Positions 50,351-60,019 of a stretch of DNA of 64,000 bases are shown here, one piece after another. Each line of letters begins with the position of its first letter. Positions within the stretch are counted from its first letter, which is position 1. The stretch is from assembly GCA_003508835.1 (NCBI GenBank), contig PUFA01000144.1, positions 4,464,001 through 4,528,000 on the forward strand, written 5' to 3'. The translations under genes and the position numbers were made by a program. This stretch comes from Eonycteris spelaea. Taxonomy: Eukaryota; Chordata; Mammalia; Chiroptera; Pteropodidae. A model generated the notes under the pieces. That model saw only the letters and a program-made list of their open reading frames with translations. It was not told the origin of the DNA and ran no database searches.

Positions 50351-50691
50351 TACGATGGACTGAATATGTCCCTGCAAAAGTCATGTATTGAATTCTTAAC
50401 CCCCAAGGTGGTAGTATTAGTACTAGGCCTTTGGAAGGTGATAAGATCATTAGGGCGGGACCCTCATGAATGGGATTCACAGTGCCCTTATAAAAGAAAA
50501 CCCAGAGAGTCTCCACCCTTCTGCCATGTAAGGTAATAGCTAGAAGGTGCCGTCTATGAACAAAAGCTGTCACCAAATCTGGCAGCACTTGCTCTTGAAC
50601 CTCCAGCTTCTGGAACTGTTAGAAATTTCTGTTGTTTATAAGTCACCCAGTCTATGGTATTTTGTTATAGCAGCCCAAAGAGAATAAGACA
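50351..50691 (+). mobile_element. Complete MaLR-type solo LTR with target duplication
   Basis: This 341-bp element starts TACGATGGACTGAATATGTC and ends AATAAGACA, flanked by AATAG on both sides (50346-50350 and 50692-50696). Internal GTGCCCTTATAAAAGAAAAC supplies a TATA-like box. TTTCTGTTGTTTATAAGTCA marks the end region. Confidence 0.7.
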
Positions 50692-50789
50692 AATAGTGAT
50701 TGGTTTGAGGATATTAAAAAATAATTATTTTAGGTGTGTTAATGGTGTTGTAGTTAGGTTAAAACTAATCAAAAAACCTGATACTGTGT

Positions 50790-51250
50790 GGAAAAGAAGC
50801 ACTTCACCTCTGTGATATTCTTTCTCCAAAATCCATAATCCCAGTCTAACTATGAGGAAGATACTAGACAAACCCAAATTGAGGGACATTCGACAGAACA
50901 TCTGACCAGTATTTCTCTAAACTGTCAAGGTCATCAAAAACAAGGAAAGTCTGAGAAACTGTCATAGACCAAAGGAGACTAGGGAGACATGACAATTAAG
51001 TGTAATATGGGATCCTGAAACAGAAAAAAAATTTTTTTCATGTAAAAAACAGTGAAATCCAATAAAATCTGGAGTGTAGTTAACAATAATATTCCAAAGT
51101 TGGTTTCTTAGTTTTGACAAATGTATCATGGTAATATGAGTTGATAATATCAGGGAAACTGGGTGAGAGTTATATAAGAATTCTGTTATCTTTTGGACTT
51201 CTGTAAACCTAAAATTATTCCAAAATTTAAAATTAAAAAAAAAAAAAACC
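50790..51250 (+). mobile_element. LINE-1 3' end with A tail
   Basis: ACTAGACAAACCCAAATTGA, TGTCAAGGTCATCAAAAACA, AGGGAGACATGACAATTAAG and a terminal run of A at about 51235-51247 show an old LINE-1 3' end. It shares words with 48280-48560. Confidence 0.55.
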
Positions 51251-52009
51251 CTAACGAAAAAGTCCTTTTTTTTTTAGAGATACCTACAGCAGGTATGATG
51301 AAATGCTGGGATGTCTGTGTTTGGCTTTAAAGTAATTCATTGGTTGGGGATGGGGACGTAATTGATGAAACTGAGTGATAGGTGCACAGGAATCATTGAC
51401 GACTATCTCTACTTTCTTATGTTTGAAACCCCCATAATAAAAAAGGAGACAATAAACAAGCAGACTTGGATCCTGGAGCCAGAATCCCTAGGAAGTTAGT
51501 TAATTTGTTTGCAGTTTCCTCACCAATAACATAAAAAATAAGTGTGCCTGTCTCACAGGGTTGTTGTGAAAATTACATAAATCAATACACAAGAAAGGTT
51601 GGTAAAATGCTTGGCTATCATTGTCATATTATGGGGAGAAAGATGGTCACAGACCAAAGACCACCAAGGCAAGCTATCTGTCTCCACCTTCTGACACTGC
51701 TCAGTGCCCTTGCTTCCCTGCCCTCGCACACAGGGAGATCCTTGAGGGATGAAAGAAAGGGTTCTGGGGTGACTCCAGGGAATAAAGACCTTGGTGCCCA
51801 TTCTTGCAGAAACTAAGACTGGCGTAGGTTCTGGAATGGACTCTGGATTATGAATCACCCAGAGTTCAAGGGGCTGAAAGCAGCCAGTATGAAGAAAAGG
51901 TGGGTTCAAGAGGGTGAGGATGGGGGTTAATTCAAGAAAGAAAAGGTCAGCAGGGGTGGGCCATGCAGACCTTTGGAGCCCCTTCAAAAGTGAAGTCTTC
52001 AGCTTAGAA

Positions 52010-52300
52010 GCAGAGGAAGCAACTGGAGGGTGTTTAAGTGTGTGAGGGGGAGGAGAGTCATCTGATCAGACCTGCATTGGGACTCTGCCATGCAGAAGAG
52101 GAAGGGATTGGAAGGGGACCAAAGTTGAAGCAAGGAGACCTGTTAGGAGGCTTCCGCAGTGGCTCAGAGATTGATGATGGCGATTTGGTCTAGGAATCTG
52201 GCAGTGGAGACTGGTAGATTTTTTGAAAGCTACTTAAGTGATGAGAACACTGGATTTCTGCTTGTACTTAGAAGGTGAGGGAGAGGAAGGGAAGTAAACA
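52010..52300 (+). repeat. Fragment of the same ancient repeat as 28350-29480
   Basis: GTCATCTGATCAGACCTGCA, GAGACCTGTTAGGAGGCTTC, GATTGATGATGGCGATTTGG and TAGATTTTTTGAAAGC continue the family consensus beyond the part preserved in the other copy. Confidence 0.45.
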
Positions 52301-53504
52301 GGCAACTTCCAGGTTTCTTGGGAGTCAATTGGGTGGCAGTTTGGGCTGCTTGCACAGCTGGGAGTAGTGTGGTAGAAACAGATTTACAGGGAAGAGAAAT
52401 TCCTTAACATGGATGAATCGCACGCACTGTGCTTTATGCAGGTCACCATGCTCAAGGAGGAGAGCTTCAAAAGCAAATACAACAAACACTTTTACTGTCC
52501 TCAAGGGAGGTGCCAAAGAGATGCCAACAATGGCTGCTGGAACAGAGTGGTCTCAAATGTGCATTTATGGCTCCAATGGTGATCACAGCAAAGGGCTTAG
52601 TCCACTTGGAAGTTCCCGATAAATGTCTGTCATGCAACTTAATGTTCCAGAACAGGTACCAGAAAAAAACCCCCCACTAATCTTTATTCAGCACATTACT
52701 ATATGTCTACCCGCCTCGGGGTAATATGGAGACAATGGACAGGCAAAGATCAGCCCTTTCTCTCAAAAGGGTTGAGACCAAGTAATCACACAGAGGAGTA
52801 TTAGAGGACCACAGGGCAGGCTGACCTATAAAGGTTCCACGTGGGTGGCCAAAGAGGTGGGTAGGAAGGAGTCAGTGCCCTGGTCTCGCCAGGGAATAAT
52901 GTCATGGTGGGGGTAGGGAGTGGCACCATGGGCGAGGATGTGGGCCTTGCCAGATGGCGGAATATGGGGAGGGCTTGAAAGGGGGACAGCCAATGAAGGG
53001 TCACTCAAGTCCAAGCAGAGGCACCCCTGACAGTCTCGCCCTAGTTGGCACCCTACACTGGCAGGAAGACTCCAGTCTCGCCTCAAACACCTACATACTG
53101 AAATGGTTTACTTTTTAAAGGAATTAAAGTCCTCTTTTAAAACAATGAGAACATCTCAGAAAGCTCAGGAGCACAGCTCCTTAATTATCAGTGAAACATG
53201 GTGCATAACCTTGCTGGAACGTTTCTATACCACCCACCACCACCACCACCAAAAACAGAACAAAAAAAACCCCACCGCACCGACCTTTGTCCATTTCCTT
53301 TCTTCCCGCAAACTTCTTTTCTGTCCGCCTCCGCTGTCCCCCACCCCAGGCAAGCCCAGGTTTACTTCAGCCAAGTCTTTGCCCTTTTCCTAATAAAGTC
53401 CCTTTCCTCGGCGCTGGTGGCAACCGGGGCAGAGGCCATGCGGCGGCCCGCGGCGTGGGAACGGCCCCTCCCAGCCTCCAGTCCGGCCTCCAGTCTGGGC
53501 TGAG

Positions 53505-53515
53505 GGTTCGATCCC
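53505..53515 (+). promoter_or_regulatory. Isolated TFIIIC B-box-like motif
   Basis: GGTTCGATCCC matches the tRNA B-box consensus GGTTCGANNCC. No A-box or tRNA fold lies upstream, so this is not a tRNA gene. Confidence 0.3.
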
Positions 53516-54146
53516 CGTCTCCGTGAACGAGGACGAGTTAGCGACGCCCTGTCGGGGGTCCCGGAAGAAAAGGACCACTGTCACCGTGCCCCGGAGAACC
53601 CCAGCTCGGACAGAGCCGAGCGCTCGGCAATGTTAGATCGTGGGTGCGGAGACCCTTCGCGAAGGTCGCTGCAGGGGAGGGGCTCCCGGGGACTTGGACC
53701 CTCCCAGAGGCCCACAGCCCCGGATGACACAGCGTTTCCTCCGCAGCCGACTCTGCCCGCAAGTCTCCGCTCGATCCCCAGCAAGGCACCAGCCGGCAGA
53801 CTCGCTGCGTCAGCGAACCTACCGCCGGAGGGGACCAGGATCTCCGGGCCGCAGACAGCCCTCAGTTCATGGCCCTGACCTATCGCGCACGGTGGACCCG
53901 GCTGGGATGGAGGGCTGGGAGCGTGACCGCGGGGCACAGATGCTGCCCGGAATTTCCTCCAGCAGCTCGGAAAGACTGTCGGTCCCCACTGGGGGGAAAG
54001 TTAGAATGCATCTCTCTCACGGCAACTTCTCATCCAGAGCTGGACTCGAACTTTCCGCCTAGAGTGGGCGGCTGCACAGCCCAAAGCAACCCCGCAGCAG
54101 CAGCTGGGACCCGGGGGCCCTGCATCGCCAGCCGCGGCCGGCAGCG

Positions 54147-54260
54147 CCAATCACAGAGCGCTCGGGAGGGAGAGGCTGGAGGGCGCCGGCAGCCGCAGAG
54201 CGACGCGACAAAGGCCAATAGAGCCAAAGTTGGAGTCCTCGCCCCACCCCGCTGACCAAT
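54147..54260 (+). promoter_or_regulatory. Cluster of three CCAAT boxes on the plus strand
   Basis: CCAAT occurs at 54147-54151 (in CGCCAATCA), 54215-54219 (GGCCAATAG) and 54256-54260 (GACCAATGG), all in the same orientation within the CpG island. They lie downstream of the SFXN5 start, in intron 1. Their flanks fit NF-Y preference. Confidence 0.5.
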
Positions 54261-54418
54261 GGAAAAGGAGAGGCTGTGGCCGAGGTCTCCCATCCAGTAG
54301 CTGCAGGCTCCGGGTGGCCGTGGGTCGGAGACCCTAGGGCTAAGAGGGATTTAGGAGAGGAGTTTGCTCGCCCTCCCTGTGCCACCCGCCAACCCTCAGA
54401 CCACAGTCCGGTCCTCAC

Positions 54419-54520
54419 CTGCTGGAAGCGGGGTTTGCCCAGCTGGAAAGGAGGTGCATCCGTCGAGGCGCTAGCGGCACTTGCCGCTGCCGCCGATGCA
54501 GTAGTCGCTGTATCCGCCAT
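54419..54520 (-). CDS. SFXN5: SFXN5 exon 1 coding part (residues 1-34)
   Basis: The start codon at 54518-54520 sits in a near-ideal context, GGCCATGGCG. The 34 codons encode the Ala/Ser/Thr-rich N terminus typical of SFXN5 and end with [11 protein letters not shown], the beginning of the sideroflexin domain. The donor is CAG|GTGAGG. I chose this ATG because it gives the known SFXN5 N terminus; the 18 nt of open frame before it lack an ATG. Confidence 0.97.
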
Positions 54521-54660
54521 GGCCACTGACGCCCGCAATCTCCGGCCCTTTTAAAATGTCCCTCCTCGGCCCCCGCCACAGCTGCCTCTCCGGATTGGCC
54601 ATAAGCAACCGCAGCGAGCCAGAGGCGCAAGGGGTTGTGGGGAGTGTAGTTTTTCTTGTC
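54521..54660 (-). promoter_or_regulatory. SFXN5: SFXN5 core promoter and 5' UTR region
   Basis: On the coding strand, going toward the ATG, there is ACTACACTCCCC (54639-54650, ZNF143/THAP11-like), a CCAAT box (54594-54598) and TTTTAAAAGGG (54546-54556). The start codon itself lies in ATGGCGG, a YY1-like core. The exact transcription start cannot be read from sequence. If the TTTTAAAA box acted as a TATA element, the 5' UTR would be only a few bases long, so a dispersed start upstream is more likely. Confidence 0.55.
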
Positions 54661-55189
54661 ACGACGCTTGACGACCCTAGACTGCAAAGAGTGGCACCGA
54701 CTCAAACCTGGATTCTGTTCCCACCTTCGGTATTACCAGGTTCGGCAGTCTGGGAAGAGTGTGCGTGTACGACTCTGAGGTCCCGACAGGGGCCCACGGG
54801 TTACCTGCCCCTAGAAGTTCGAGTTGCCGCGTTGGGCGTTGCTCGTGGAACTGCAGCCCAGGAAAAAAGCTCTACTTAAGCAGTTCCGCCCCGGGACCAG
54901 TTCCGACGCGCAAGGACTCATCGGAGCAGGGTTCATCTCCGAAGGTTTTCTGCAGAGAGTTGCACTGCGGAATCTTCATGCAGTTTCTTCTGCCTCTCGT
55001 CTGTGCTCCCCAGCCCGTCACTTAATTCCTGAAGTATGGTGGACGCCCCGCGCCCCTGCCCCTTGAGTATTCTGGACCCAGAAGACACTTTTTATCTTCT
55101 CCTGACGCTGGCGCTCTTTAAGGCCTCAGCCTAATCGTTGCATTTCCCGATCCATCGCTCTACTTCCACAAAACCCACCACATGCCCCA

Positions 55190-55370
55190 ACAGCACCTAG
55201 CACTTCTCTTTTGCAGCCCTTTGCATTTATTATTTATGGTTTTGAGTAGGTATTTCCTACTACGAGGTCCATAGGGCAGGAGTTGTGACTATTGGGTTTG
55301 CTTCTTAATCCTCTGTACCAGACACGGGAGTACTCACAGCAGAGACTCAAATATTTGTTGACTGTGAGTG
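55190..55370 (+). repeat. L2 LINE 3' fragment
   Basis: AACAGCACCTAGCACTTCTC, then a GGTCCATAGGGCAGGAGTTG block and TCAAATATTTGTTGACTGTG are L2-like in order. Confidence 0.5.
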
Positions 55371-55834
55371 AAACAGAGGGGGGGCTTAGGAGACTTGGCA
55401 GCCTCCACTTCCTTCGGCCAACCAAGGAAGATCACTACTCCTGGACGTACTTTCTAAGCAGGAAGAGACCTGAGAGAAGGGAGTGGGGTTCAGTAGTATC
55501 AAGTACTACAAGGACTCTAGGTAAGGGGGAGCAGTGCAGATGGTAGAGCAAGGCACCAGCATAATAAACACACTGGGGAAAGAGGAGGTGATGCTGCCTG
55601 CTTCACCTAGTAGAAATATTTGGTTTTGACCCTCAAGAATCCCACTTTGGGTCTCCTTAGTCCTGTGGTGAGGGCAGGGTGAGCTCATGCCTGCCCATGT
55701 CCTTCTAAACACATGATCTGTAGCAGTCAGTTCCTCATCCACCAATGGTGAACCACAAGAAACGGACTTTCCCTAATGCTGAAAAGACGTTCTAGCTAGC
55801 CATGAAGAACCATTTGTATCTTGGATTTGTATCC

Positions 55835-55925
55835 TCTCTTTCCCTACTAAACTAAGTGGCTTGAGAATAGGTATCAGATCTTTTACTACCCTCTGTATTC
55901 CCCACAGTACTCAATCAATTTGGGT
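55835..55925 (+). repeat. L2 LINE 3' fragment (short)
   Basis: TTTCCCTACTAAACTAAGTG, GAATAGGTATCAGATCTTTT and CCCACAGTACTCAATCAATT match the 'ACTAGACTGTGAGCTCC..CCCAGCGCC..CTCAATAAAT' end of L2. Confidence 0.45.
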
Positions 55926-56089
55926 ACCCTGGAAGTGAGAAAAGGCTGAGTGCAGACCCCTAGGCAACACTGTGCTGATGCCCAGATGTCAGGTGAGGTG
56001 CAGTGTCATCCAAAAATCCCATTACCTGCCTTCTCCCCCAGGAAGCCCCATTCACATGCTCATCAAAACAGGAACACAACAGAGCCACC

Positions 56090-58090
56090 TGCAGTCTATG
56101 AACTTTTTATTCTTCATAAAGTGCTCAAAACATGAAGAACAAGCTTTTTATAAACAGGAGTTACAACTAGGAAGACGAATGGCAAAGCAGAACTGCGCCT
56201 GCTCCCTGCCCACCCCATCCACAGCCCTCCTCCAACATGTGTCCAGGAGCAGAAACATCCAATGAGAATCTTGGGCTTCATCTCCAAAGTATTTAAAAGA
56301 CAACCCCGACCTGGAAATTTTGGAGGCCCATAATCAAGGATGAATGGAAGGTGAGGGTCAGGGCTGGGACTGAATAGAGCCCAAAGGAATACCTAGGAGA
56401 AGAGTGACTCCCTTCCCCCAGAAGAAATACCTATCCAACTCCCAATGATCCCAAAAGAACATGACCAATGACCAAAGTCCTGGGTACCTATGGACACTTT
56501 CCTCACTTTGATGAGTGGTCCTTAAGGTAGATAATGTTATAGAGGCTTCCCCCATATGTGGGACTCCTCAGCTTCATCCTAGCAGAAGACATCCCACCAC
56601 AGAGCACATCTCCTTTCCAAGGCTTTCCACCCCCACAGAGTAACCACACAAGCCCACTCATGAAGAAGAGGCAATCTCAAAAGGAGCTCTCACCTCCTCA
56701 CTGGGTCAAAAGTAGTCTCCCCACAACTTTGCTAAGGCAGGGTGCCCCAAGACACCAAAGGTCCCCTGAAGATGCCCTGGGGAAGCCTACTGTGTTTTCT
56801 GAAAGCAAACCAGGGCTGGACTAAAGGACAGACACTTCGTTTCAAAGTGCACTACAGCCAAGCCAGGCAAGGCCATGGGGCAGAAGGGACAGGCTGGGAC
56901 AGCAGCTAGTGTATGGATGGAGGACAACAAAGTCCTTTTCCTAAGCATAGGCAGAGTGTGACCTCCCACTTCCAGAGTGCAGTTTCTTTTCCTAGGACCC
57001 CGCCCCCCCCCCTCAGTTGGGGTTGAGGGAATAAGAGACGACAACAGGAAGGTTAAGGGAACAACAGCAGCTTGGTCAGACGCTTAATTGAAATTATCTC
57101 TAGGGGAGGGCAGAGCACACAGCTAAACCCAGCTGCCCCGCCGTCCATTCCCATCCCAGGGCGCTGCCAATCCAGCCCCATGTGTTGGGGGGTGCGGGGG
57201 GGGGGCACACCAAACAGGGGGTTGGGCCTACATCCAGAGGCTTTTGATCCCACCCACAAGGCACATTTTAATGTTTCCAAGTTAAAACCCTGTCGCAGCA
57301 CAGAGTTTTGACATCTGGATGGGCTAAAGAAAAGGGATGGAGGCTTGATCCCCAAATGTAAGCCGCCCAGAGGCCTGGAGGGGCCCACACCTTGGAAGTG
57401 AGTAAGGAGGTGCTATCCCACCTGCCCCAGCTCTCCACATAGTCATGTGACACTCATGGAAAAATCAGAAGAGGAAGGCAGGGAGTGACCTGAAAAATAC
57501 ATATCTCCCTCTATCCGCACTGCAGTTGCTCCACAAACAGCTGGAAATGGACAGACTCAGGACACAGAGACACGACACTAGACCATATAGACTCCTTGCT
57601 CTCAGAGGAACAGACATGAGGCTGAAGATAGGTGCCCTGGTTGCCCATAATGCAGAGACAAATGAGCAGCTTGGTCCCTGCCACAGCTCTAATACTAGAA
57701 GCTCCCCCAGGGGCTGGAGGGAGATGAAGACAAGGGTTTAGCTGTGGAAGAAATGGCTGACCATCCCTGTGGGGTAATAAAGTATGTCTCAGATACCACA
57801 TCACACTGCAGCTCACCCCTGCTCCGTCCTGAGGACTAAATTTTTTGTTCCAATTCCTGGAGCCCCCAAAGCTAAGGGGTATGAAAACAGAGTGACCCAC
57901 CTCCAATGGGAGTCCAAAGGCCCCCTTCCAGCAGCCTCAGTTGAGGCAGGAGGAAGGGGGAGCAAGGGGTGACAACAGAGGACAGCCTGCACTCTGCCCC
58001 AGGCGAGTGGGTTCTGTAGTAGGGAGGGTGTGAGGCCCGTCTAGGCAGAGGGTCCACGCCAACCCTCCTGGGAAGGAGGGGTGAAGAAGG
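56090..58090 (-). other. RAB11FIP5: RAB11FIP5 3' UTR
   Basis: About 2 kb of noncoding transcript follows the expected stop (58091-58093). Several long single-base runs stand out: an 11-base G run in the mRNA sense (57001-57011 region) and C runs of 9 and 6 near 57184-57206. If the displaced frame were used, the first 150 bases would instead be translated. I recognise no microRNA site or repeat with confidence. Confidence 0.75.
56106..56111 (-). terminator. RAB11FIP5: RAB11FIP5 polyadenylation signal AATAAA
   Basis: The plus strand reads TTTATT, so the coding strand has AATAAA in the context GAAGAATAAAAAGTTC. Cleavage would fall near 56085-56095. It is the only well-placed signal between the stop and the SFXN5 promoter. 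Confidence 0.7.
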
Positions 58091-58290
58091 CTACTGGGGG
58101 GGCCCGGGGGGATCTGCAGCAGTGTGGGTGAGGTCTCCATGATCCGCACCAGCAGCCGGTCAATGTAGCTCTCCAGCTCCTGCACGTGCTCGTCCCGCTG
58201 GCTCAGCTCCCGCTCCCGTTGTAGGAGCAGGCCGATGAGCTCGTGGGTCAGATGATAGTACTTGGCCGACTGGTCCAGTACACCTGAATC
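57937..58290 (-). CDS. RAB11FIP5: RAB11FIP5 last coding exon (Rab11-binding domain), stop displaced
   Basis: The exon begins DSGVLDQSAKYYHLTHELIG and continues through a charged coiled coil to the FIP signature ELESYIDRLLVRIMETSPTL, the Rab11/Rab25-binding helix with its conserved Y-I-D. The acceptor is CCTCAG. After LLQIPPGPP the frame as written passes a run of seven C and reads on for about 50 unrelated residues to a stop at 57937-57939. One additional C would bring TAG at 58091-58093 into frame, ending near the place where RAB11FIP5 normally stops. The FIP family usually has two acidic residues after T-H (H-[DE]-E-L); only one is present here. Confidence 0.88.
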   Translation of the reverse strand, partial: DSGVLDQSAKYYHLTHELIGLLLQRERELSQRDEHVQELESYIDRLLVRIMETSPTLLQIPPGPPSSLLHPSFPGGLAWTLCLDGPHTLPTTEPTRLGQSAGCPLLSPLAPPSSCLN

Positions 58291-58538
58291 CTGAGGCCAG
58301 ATGGAATGACAGTGAGCAGGGTGCCCTCAGGCCTACGCACCCACCAACACCCCAGCTGCACCACCACAGGCCCCTGGAGCTGCCTCTGTTTCTAATGCCT
58401 GAGGTGGCCTAACTGGCCTCGGGGCTTCGGTGCGGGGGCCAAGCCTGCTCCTTCCTCCGCCCTGCCCAGTCCCCTATTCCTGACCTCACAGCACCGCTGG
58501 TCTTGTCTGATGCCCCCTGGCATCCTGCTGGGTCTCAC
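58291..58538 (-). other. RAB11FIP5: RAB11FIP5 intron (248 bp)
   Basis: This short GC-rich intron has donor GTGAGA and acceptor CCTCAG. No element is recognised. Confidence 0.85.
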
Positions 58539-58728
58539 CTTCAGCCTCTTGGTATCCACAGTCTGGCCAACCTGGGGTGCCGCAGCCACGGTCTGAACAC
58601 TGCCAGATGTGACTGTCTTGAGCTTCTCCAGCCCACTGCTCAGGGCTGTGCTCAGACTGGAGCGGGACTGCTTCTTGTCAGGGCTGCCCTCCACGGGGGC
58701 TGCACTGAGAGGCTTCACAGGGTGGGGA
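58539..58728 (-). CDS. RAB11FIP5: RAB11FIP5 penultimate exon (190 nt)
   Basis: The first base completes a Ser codon split with the large exon; 63 further codons encode PHPVKPLSAAPVEGSPDKKQ, then a Ser-rich stretch with SSLSTALSSGLEKLKTVTSG, ending DTKRLK. This Ser/Thr-rich linker lies between the disordered middle and the Rab11-binding coiled coil. Acceptor CTGCAG and donor AAG|GTGAGA are canonical. The frame is intact. Confidence 0.92.
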
Positions 58729-59082
58729 CTGCAGAGACAGACAGGAGGTGCATTACAGAGAGGGATGGGCAGTACAAGGAAACGGGGCCACAGGTACAAG
58801 AAACGGGGCCACCACTGGTGATGAATGCCCCTACACAGCTGAGGCCTCACGGCAGCTGTGCCCAGGATTCCTCAGCACCCGACTACCTTCCTCCTCCCCA
58901 TTTCACTCCCTGGAGTGACTTTGCCCCTTCGCAGGGACAGCAGAGGCCTCCTACTAACTTCTCTGCACCTATAGCCAGTCTTTGCCAGGGCCACCCATCT
59001 CCATCCATCTTTCCTCCCTCCTCTTCTATATTGGAACCTTTCTCTGGAAGGGGAAGGGAGGGTTACCAACTTTCTCTATTTC

Positions 59083-59165
59083 CTAATTTTCCCAGGACTG
59101 TAAGGATTCCCAGGATGTGGAACTTTCAGTGCTAAAACCAGGAAAGACATGATCGAATTGGATTA
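59083..59165 (-). repeat. Second copy of the MITE-like repeat
   Basis: It is inverted relative to the copy at 1505-1607 and shares TCAGTGCTAAAAC and a related flanking TTCCCAGGA block. Confidence 0.35.
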
Positions 59166-60019
59166 CTTGGTTGCCCACCTTCTCCACTGGTTGCTTTCGC
59201 TCAGCATCTACACTGGCCTGAGAAACCTTCCCTTGACCTTTGTGCTTGCCTGGCTATCACCCTCGGTCACTCCTGCCTCTTCTTCCTTCTCACCCGGCCC
59301 TCTCCACAAAACAAACTGCATTGTCACTGTAAGTTCTTACCTTGGCTGGCTCCTCAACCCCAAACAGTGTTCCTGCTGAGGCCGCCAACCCCTTGGTTCT
59401 CACCTTGCTGACCTCTCTGTGGAGTTCACTCTTGGATCACTCCTTCCTTTGGGCTGCTCTCCTTCTCCTGTCTCCCCCAACCCTTGCTGTGGTTTTCCCA
59501 CCTCCGACAGCCCCTTCTCAGCCTTAACTGTGAGTCTGCCCTGGGTTCTCTCTGCTCCGCCTCCTCATTGCCATCTCCAGCCTAGATCTCTCAGCCCTGT
59601 GCTCTAGACCCATGCAGACAGCCGCAGGCTGCCTCACTCCACTTGGAGCACACGCCACCCTCCCCTCTGCACCTACCCTTTCCTCTGCTCCCAATGGTGA
59701 GTGGCACCATTAGGCTCTCATGGCTCCAGTGAGAAAACCGGGGGACCCCTCTGAATCCCCCGCTTCAGCCTTAACAAACAACGAGCCCTGCTACATTTCT
59801 CATACCACCCCCTCCTCTCCAAGCCAGAGTTTGCTACACCTTCCTTCTGGCCACAGCTAAGCCAGCTCCTTCATGGAGTCCTGCCCACCACCAACCATTC
59901 CTCCATCCTGTTGTGGGATCATGGTCTCGTGGTCCCTCTCAGGGTCAGGAAACACAGTCTCTAACATAACTGGCCCCTGCCCTTTCCTCCTGGATCTCTG
60001 CCCGCATAGACTCCAGCCA

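Larger units (their letters stand above)
46524..54418 (-). other. SFXN5: SFXN5 intron 1 (7.9 kb)
   Basis: Donor GTGAGG lies in the CpG island and acceptor TCTAG lies before exon 2. The promoter-proximal kilobase is GC-rich with CpGs; the remainder carries LINE-1, MER5, LTR and old repeat copies. Stretches 46.5-47.7, 51.3-52.0 and 52.3-53.4 kb show nothing recognisable. Confidence 0.85.
1..54540 (-). other. SFXN5: SFXN5 gene body (5' part; exons 1-8 of the gene and introns)
   Basis: Eight minus-strand exons joined by GT..AG introns encode the first 156 residues of sideroflexin-5, a multi-pass protein of the mitochondrial inner membrane. The predicted peptide begins [20 protein letters not shown] and contains the sideroflexin signature HPDTNEK (residues 96-102). 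SFXN1 and its close relatives import serine for one-carbon metabolism. SFXN5 was first described as a brain tricarboxylate (citrate) carrier, and its true substrate is less certain. Intron sizes read from the sequence are 7,895, 10,929, 14,392, 558, 1,941, 15,998 and 1,038 bp for introns 1-7; intron 8 continues past the left edge. The remaining exons, about half the protein with the other membrane segments, lie outside the window. The 3' end of RAB11FIP5 lies about 1.55 kb upstream, the same neighbour as in human. Confidence 0.97.
53390..54950. promoter_or_regulatory. SFXN5: CpG island over SFXN5 exon 1
   Basis: CpG dinucleotides are dense from about 53,390 to 54,950 and scarce on both sides. 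The island covers the 5' kilobase of intron 1, exon 1 and a few hundred bases upstream, as expected for a broadly active promoter. It extends farther into intron 1 than upstream of the start. Confidence 0.9.
54541..56085. other. Intergenic region between SFXN5 and RAB11FIP5
   Basis: About 1.5 kb separates the SFXN5 5' end from the RAB11FIP5 polyadenylation site. The SFXN5 side is CpG-rich; from about 55 kb onward it is ordinary sequence with L2 remnants (55190-55370 and 55835-55925). No gene is seen. Confidence 0.8.

Noticed and set aside
53480..53540. Possible tRNA gene around GGTTCGATCCC
   Set aside because: No A-box at the right distance and no cloverleaf stems could be drawn.
53581..54062. 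Open frames of 118-140 codons in the CpG island
   Set aside because: GC-rich DNA is poor in stops; the predicted peptides are low-complexity and several frames overlap equally.
54536..54538. Upstream in-frame TTG start adding six residues to SFXN5
   Set aside because: The ATG at 54518-54520 has a near-perfect context and gives the known N terminus.
58503..59135. 210-codon plus-strand open frame
   Set aside because: It crosses the antisense of the 190-nt RAB11FIP5 exon and an intron, with no family resemblance.
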